Assembly: GCA_023389425.1 (NCBI GenBank)
Contig: JAEWEK010000383.1
Span: forward strand, 1-15,744
Source: Pseudomonadota bacterium
GTDB taxonomy: Bacteria; Pseudomonadota; Gammaproteobacteria; Burkholderiales; Burkholderiaceae_D
Length of the DNA stretch: 15,744 nt
Direction of reading: 5' to 3'
Shown here: piece by piece, positions 13,439 through 15,744 of the stretch
Layout of the letters: each line of letters begins with the position of its first letter
Position numbering within the stretch: position 1 is the stretch's first letter
Position numbers and translations under genes: made by a program
Notes under the pieces: model-generated
The model's input: only the letters and a program-made list of their open reading frames with translations
Database searches by the model: none
What the model was told of the DNA's origin: nothing

Positions 13439-15744
13439 TTAGAAGGCCTGGGTGTAACGCACGTAGAAGAAGCGGTCGATCGGCATGTCCGCATCGACGG
13501 CCGACGACGACGCTGCGCCCAGGATGGTGGTGCGCGGCTGCTTGTTGAAGACGTTGTTCACGCCCAGCAGCACGGTACCTTTCCACGCGGTCTTGTAGCC
13601 GACGCTGACGTCGTTGTAGACCGTTGCGCCCAGCTTGTTGTAACCCTTGCCCCAGGTCGCCTGGTCGTTCGGGTTGCTGCACTCGGCGGTCGAGAAGCAC
13701 TTGTCCTTCACGCCGCTCTGGAAGCGGGCGGTCCAGGTGGCGCTCCAGTTGCCCTGGCTCCAGTCGGTGGTCAGGTTCGACTTCACGCGATTGTAGAAGT
13801 ACTGGCCTGCATACTCCTTCCATGCCGCGGTCGCGTCAGCCTGCTCCTTGAAGGACTTGACGTAGGTCGAGTCCGAACGGAAGTTGAACAGGCCGTAGGC
13901 GGTGCGCAGGCGGTAGCCCAGCGACAGGTCGACACCCTCGGTCTGCAGCGCGCCGAGGTTGGCGTTGCCGCGCGACAGCGAGGTGATCTGGCCGGTAAGC
14001 GGGTCACGCTTGATGTCGCTGCAGTACGAACCGACGTTCTGGACGTAGCAGTACTCGGCAACCTGGGTCGCGGTGATGGCGCTGATCTCGTTGGTGATCT
14101 TGATGTTGAACCAGTCCAGCGACGCCGAGAAGCCCGGCAGGTAGGACGGGCTGTACACCAGGCCCAGGGTCTTGGTGGTCGCGCGTTCCGGACGCAGCGC
14201 GCTGTTGCCGGCGCCGGCCATGAACGGGTTGGCCGACTGGCCGCCGGCGGCGCTGGCCACCGGAGTATTGGTCTGGTCGGTCTGGCGGAAGCCCGGCTTC
14301 ACGCCGGCGGCTGCGCAGCGTGCCGCGATCGAGGCGTCGCGCGCGGCGGCTCCGTAGACGCTGTCGCACGGATCCATGTAGTCGTCATAGGTCTGCTGGC
14401 CGCCGCCGAAGGTGTCACCCACGGTCGGGGCGCGGAAGCCCTGGGCGTAGGTGCCGCGGGCCAGCAGGTCGTTGACCGGCTTCCACATGAAGCTGGCTTT
14501 GCTGTTGTTGGCGATGCCGAAGTTGCTGTAGTTCGAGTGGCGGGTGGCCAGGTCGACGCTCAGCAGCTTGGCGAACGGCGCGTCTTTCAGCAGCGGCACG
14601 TTCACTTCGGCGTAGGCTTCCTGCACGCTGTATTCGCCGCGGGTCGGATTGCCGGCCAGGTCGGTCGAGTAGCCCGACTGTTCGAACTGGCCCGGCAGGT
14701 CGTAGCCGCGCACATTGCGGTGCTCGAGGCCTGCGGCGAAGCCGAGGGCACCGGCCGGCAGGTTGTACAGCTCGCCGCCGATGTTGGCGGTGGCGCTGTT
14801 GATGGTGCTGCCGTAGGTGGCCTGGCCGATCGAGTTGACGTAAGCCAGCGCGGCCGGGGTCGAGGCCGACGGGCCGCCCAGGATGTTCCACGGGGTGCAC
14901 GATGCCAGCGGGATCGGCGAGGCCGCGGTGCCGCACTGGACCACGCCGGCCGCGTTCATGAACGACGGGCCGAGGGCTTGCTTCAGGTTCAGCAGGTTGA
15001 TGTTGCCGCTGGTCGTGGTCGAGCCCGAGACGGCGCTGTGGTTGTAGCCCACGTCCCAGTTCCACGGATGCGCGCCGACGCTGAAGTCGCCCGACAGGGT
15101 GGCGTCGATGTGGACGGTGCGGTTCTCGTTGTCGGTGATGCGCGGCAGCTCGATGGTGCGGCGCATGAAGTACAGGTCTTCGCCGAAGGCGTTCCAGTAG
15201 CTGTTCTTGTCGACGTAGACCGGGTAGTTCGACTGCACGTCGCTGCGCAGCGGGTAGCCGGCGATCTGGGCGGTCGAATTACGCTGCGAGAACATCGCGG
15301 TGCTCGCGAACTTCATGCCGTACGGCAGGTCGACGGTGCCCTTGGTGAAGATGGTGTCCAGCTTGTTCGGCATCTGGAACATCATCTGCTGCGCCGTGTT
15401 GAACTTGTCGGCGGCCACGCCCGAGTAGTCGTGCCAGTTGTTCAGGTTGCGCGGGTCGGAACCGGTGCCGGTGCCGGTCTGGTCGCCGGTGTGGTTCAGG
15501 ACCTTGTCCCAGGAACCGTCGAGCGGCTCGACCCAGCCCCACGGGCCAAGGCCCAGGCCGGTCGTCGGGCGGTTCGGGCCCTTCGGGTAGGCGGTAATGT
15601 TGCGCTTGCCCGGCCATACCACGCCCTGCTCGGTGTGCGACAGGCCGAACATCAGCGAAGCTTTTTCGTCGCCGGCGCCGTAGCTCAGCGAGAAGTCCTT
15701 GCTCTTGCCGTCATTCTTTTCGTTCTGGCCGGTGTACAGGGACA
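13439..15744 (-). CDS. TonB-dependent outer-membrane receptor, N-terminus outside window
   Basis: The frame is open from the right edge to TAA at 13439-13441, about 767 residues. An internal ATG at 15652 is not the start: the frame continues upstream with barrel-like sequence (SLYTGQNEKNDGKSKDFSLS). What is seen is essentially the beta-barrel, without signal peptide or plug. Typical TBDR barrel segments are EAYAEVNVPLLKD, LLARGTYAQGFRAPTVGDTF, NSALRPERATTKTLGLVYSP, LGVNNVFNKQPR and the terminal aromatic strand FYVRYTQAF. Several short-range Cys pairs (CGTAASPIPLASC, CDSVYGAAARDASIAARC, CYVQNVGSYC, CFSTAEC) probably staple surface loops. It is not of the Oar type. Receptors of this style occur in multi-receptor gammaproteobacteria and betaproteobacteria and often take up glycans or other polymers, but the ligand is unknown here. 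It converges on gapA. Confidence 0.88.
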   Translation of the reverse strand, partial: SLYTGQNEKNDGKSKDFSLSYGAGDEKASLMFGLSHTEQGVVWPGKRNITAYPKGPNRPTTGLGLGPWGWVEPLDGSWDKVLNHTGDQTGTGTGSDPRNLNNWHDYSGVAADKFNTAQQMMFQMPNKLDTIFTKGTVDLPYGMKFASTAMFSQRNSTAQIAGYPLRSDVQSNYPVYVDKNSYWNAFGEDLYFMRRTIELPRITDNENRTVHIDATLSGDFSVGAHPWNWDVGYNHSAVSGSTTTSGNINLLNLKQALGPSFMNAAGVVQCGTAASPIPLASCTPWNILGGPSASTPAALAYVNSIGQATYGSTINSATANIGGELYNLPAGALGFAAGLEHRNVRGYDLPGQFEQSGYSTDLAGNPTRGEYSVQEAYAEVNVPLLKDAPFAKLLSVDLATRHSNYSNFGIANNSKASFMWKPVNDLLARGTYAQGFRAPTVGDTFGGGQQTYDDYMDPCDSVYGAAARDASIAARCAAAGVKPGFRQTDQTNTPVASAAGGQSANPFMAGAGNSALRPERATTKTLGLVYSPSYLPGFSASLDWFNIKITNEISAITATQVAEYCYVQNVGSYCSDIKRDPLTGQITSLSRGNANLGALQTEGVDLSLGYRLRTAYGLFNFRSDSTYVKSFKEQADATAAWKEYAGQYFYNRVKSNLTTDWSQGNWSATWTARFQSGVKDKCFSTAECSNPNDQATWGKGYNKLGATVYNDVSVGYKTAWKGTVLLGVNNVFNKQPRTTILGAASSSAVDADMPIDRFFYVRYTQAF

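Overview
The window is high-GC bacterial chromosome with strongly GC3-biased coding. TonB-dependent receptors (TBDRs) are abundant, rsmE is divergent from tkt, and tkt is followed by a type I gapA. This suggests a betaproteobacterium of the Oxalobacteraceae, Massilia/Telluria/Duganella-like. That placement is inferred from gene content and protein character, not from a search.

Layout. (1) 1-242: the C-terminal end of a TBDR that enters from the left, followed by two hairpins. (2) 673-7221: two tandem, collinear Oar-like TBDRs (1024 and 1030 aa), each with a signal peptide, a carboxypeptidase-regulatory-like N-terminal domain, a plug and a long barrel. (3) 7315-9069: two tandem paralogous secreted Sel1-repeat proteins (256 and 258 aa) that share a C-terminal region I do not recognise. 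(4) 9193-9918, minus strand: rsmE, a 16S rRNA m3U1498 methyltransferase. (5) 10034-13109: tkt and gapA on the plus strand, probably co-transcribed, closed by a strong terminator. (6) 13186-13360: a compact nested inverted-repeat element (REPIN/MITE-like) between the gapA terminator and the terminator of the convergent gene. (7) 13439 to the right edge, minus strand: another TBDR of a different subfamily, with its N-terminus outside the window.

How the parts may work together. The Oar-like pair and the Sel1 pair form a block of four same-strand genes of envelope character. An attractive but unproven reading is an outer-membrane receptor or export system with periplasmic Sel1 partners. The first Sel1 gene has an intrinsic terminator ending 18 nt before its start codon, so it probably depends on read-through from the second receptor. 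The rest (rsmE, tkt, gapA) is housekeeping: central carbon metabolism and ribosome modification.

The items most worth a second look are the receptor/Sel1 cassette, the terminator against the first Sel1 start, the nested repeat element with paired stem changes, and the repeat-rich leader regions of the two Oar-like genes. I see no CRISPR array, tRNA, rRNA, integrase or transposase gene.
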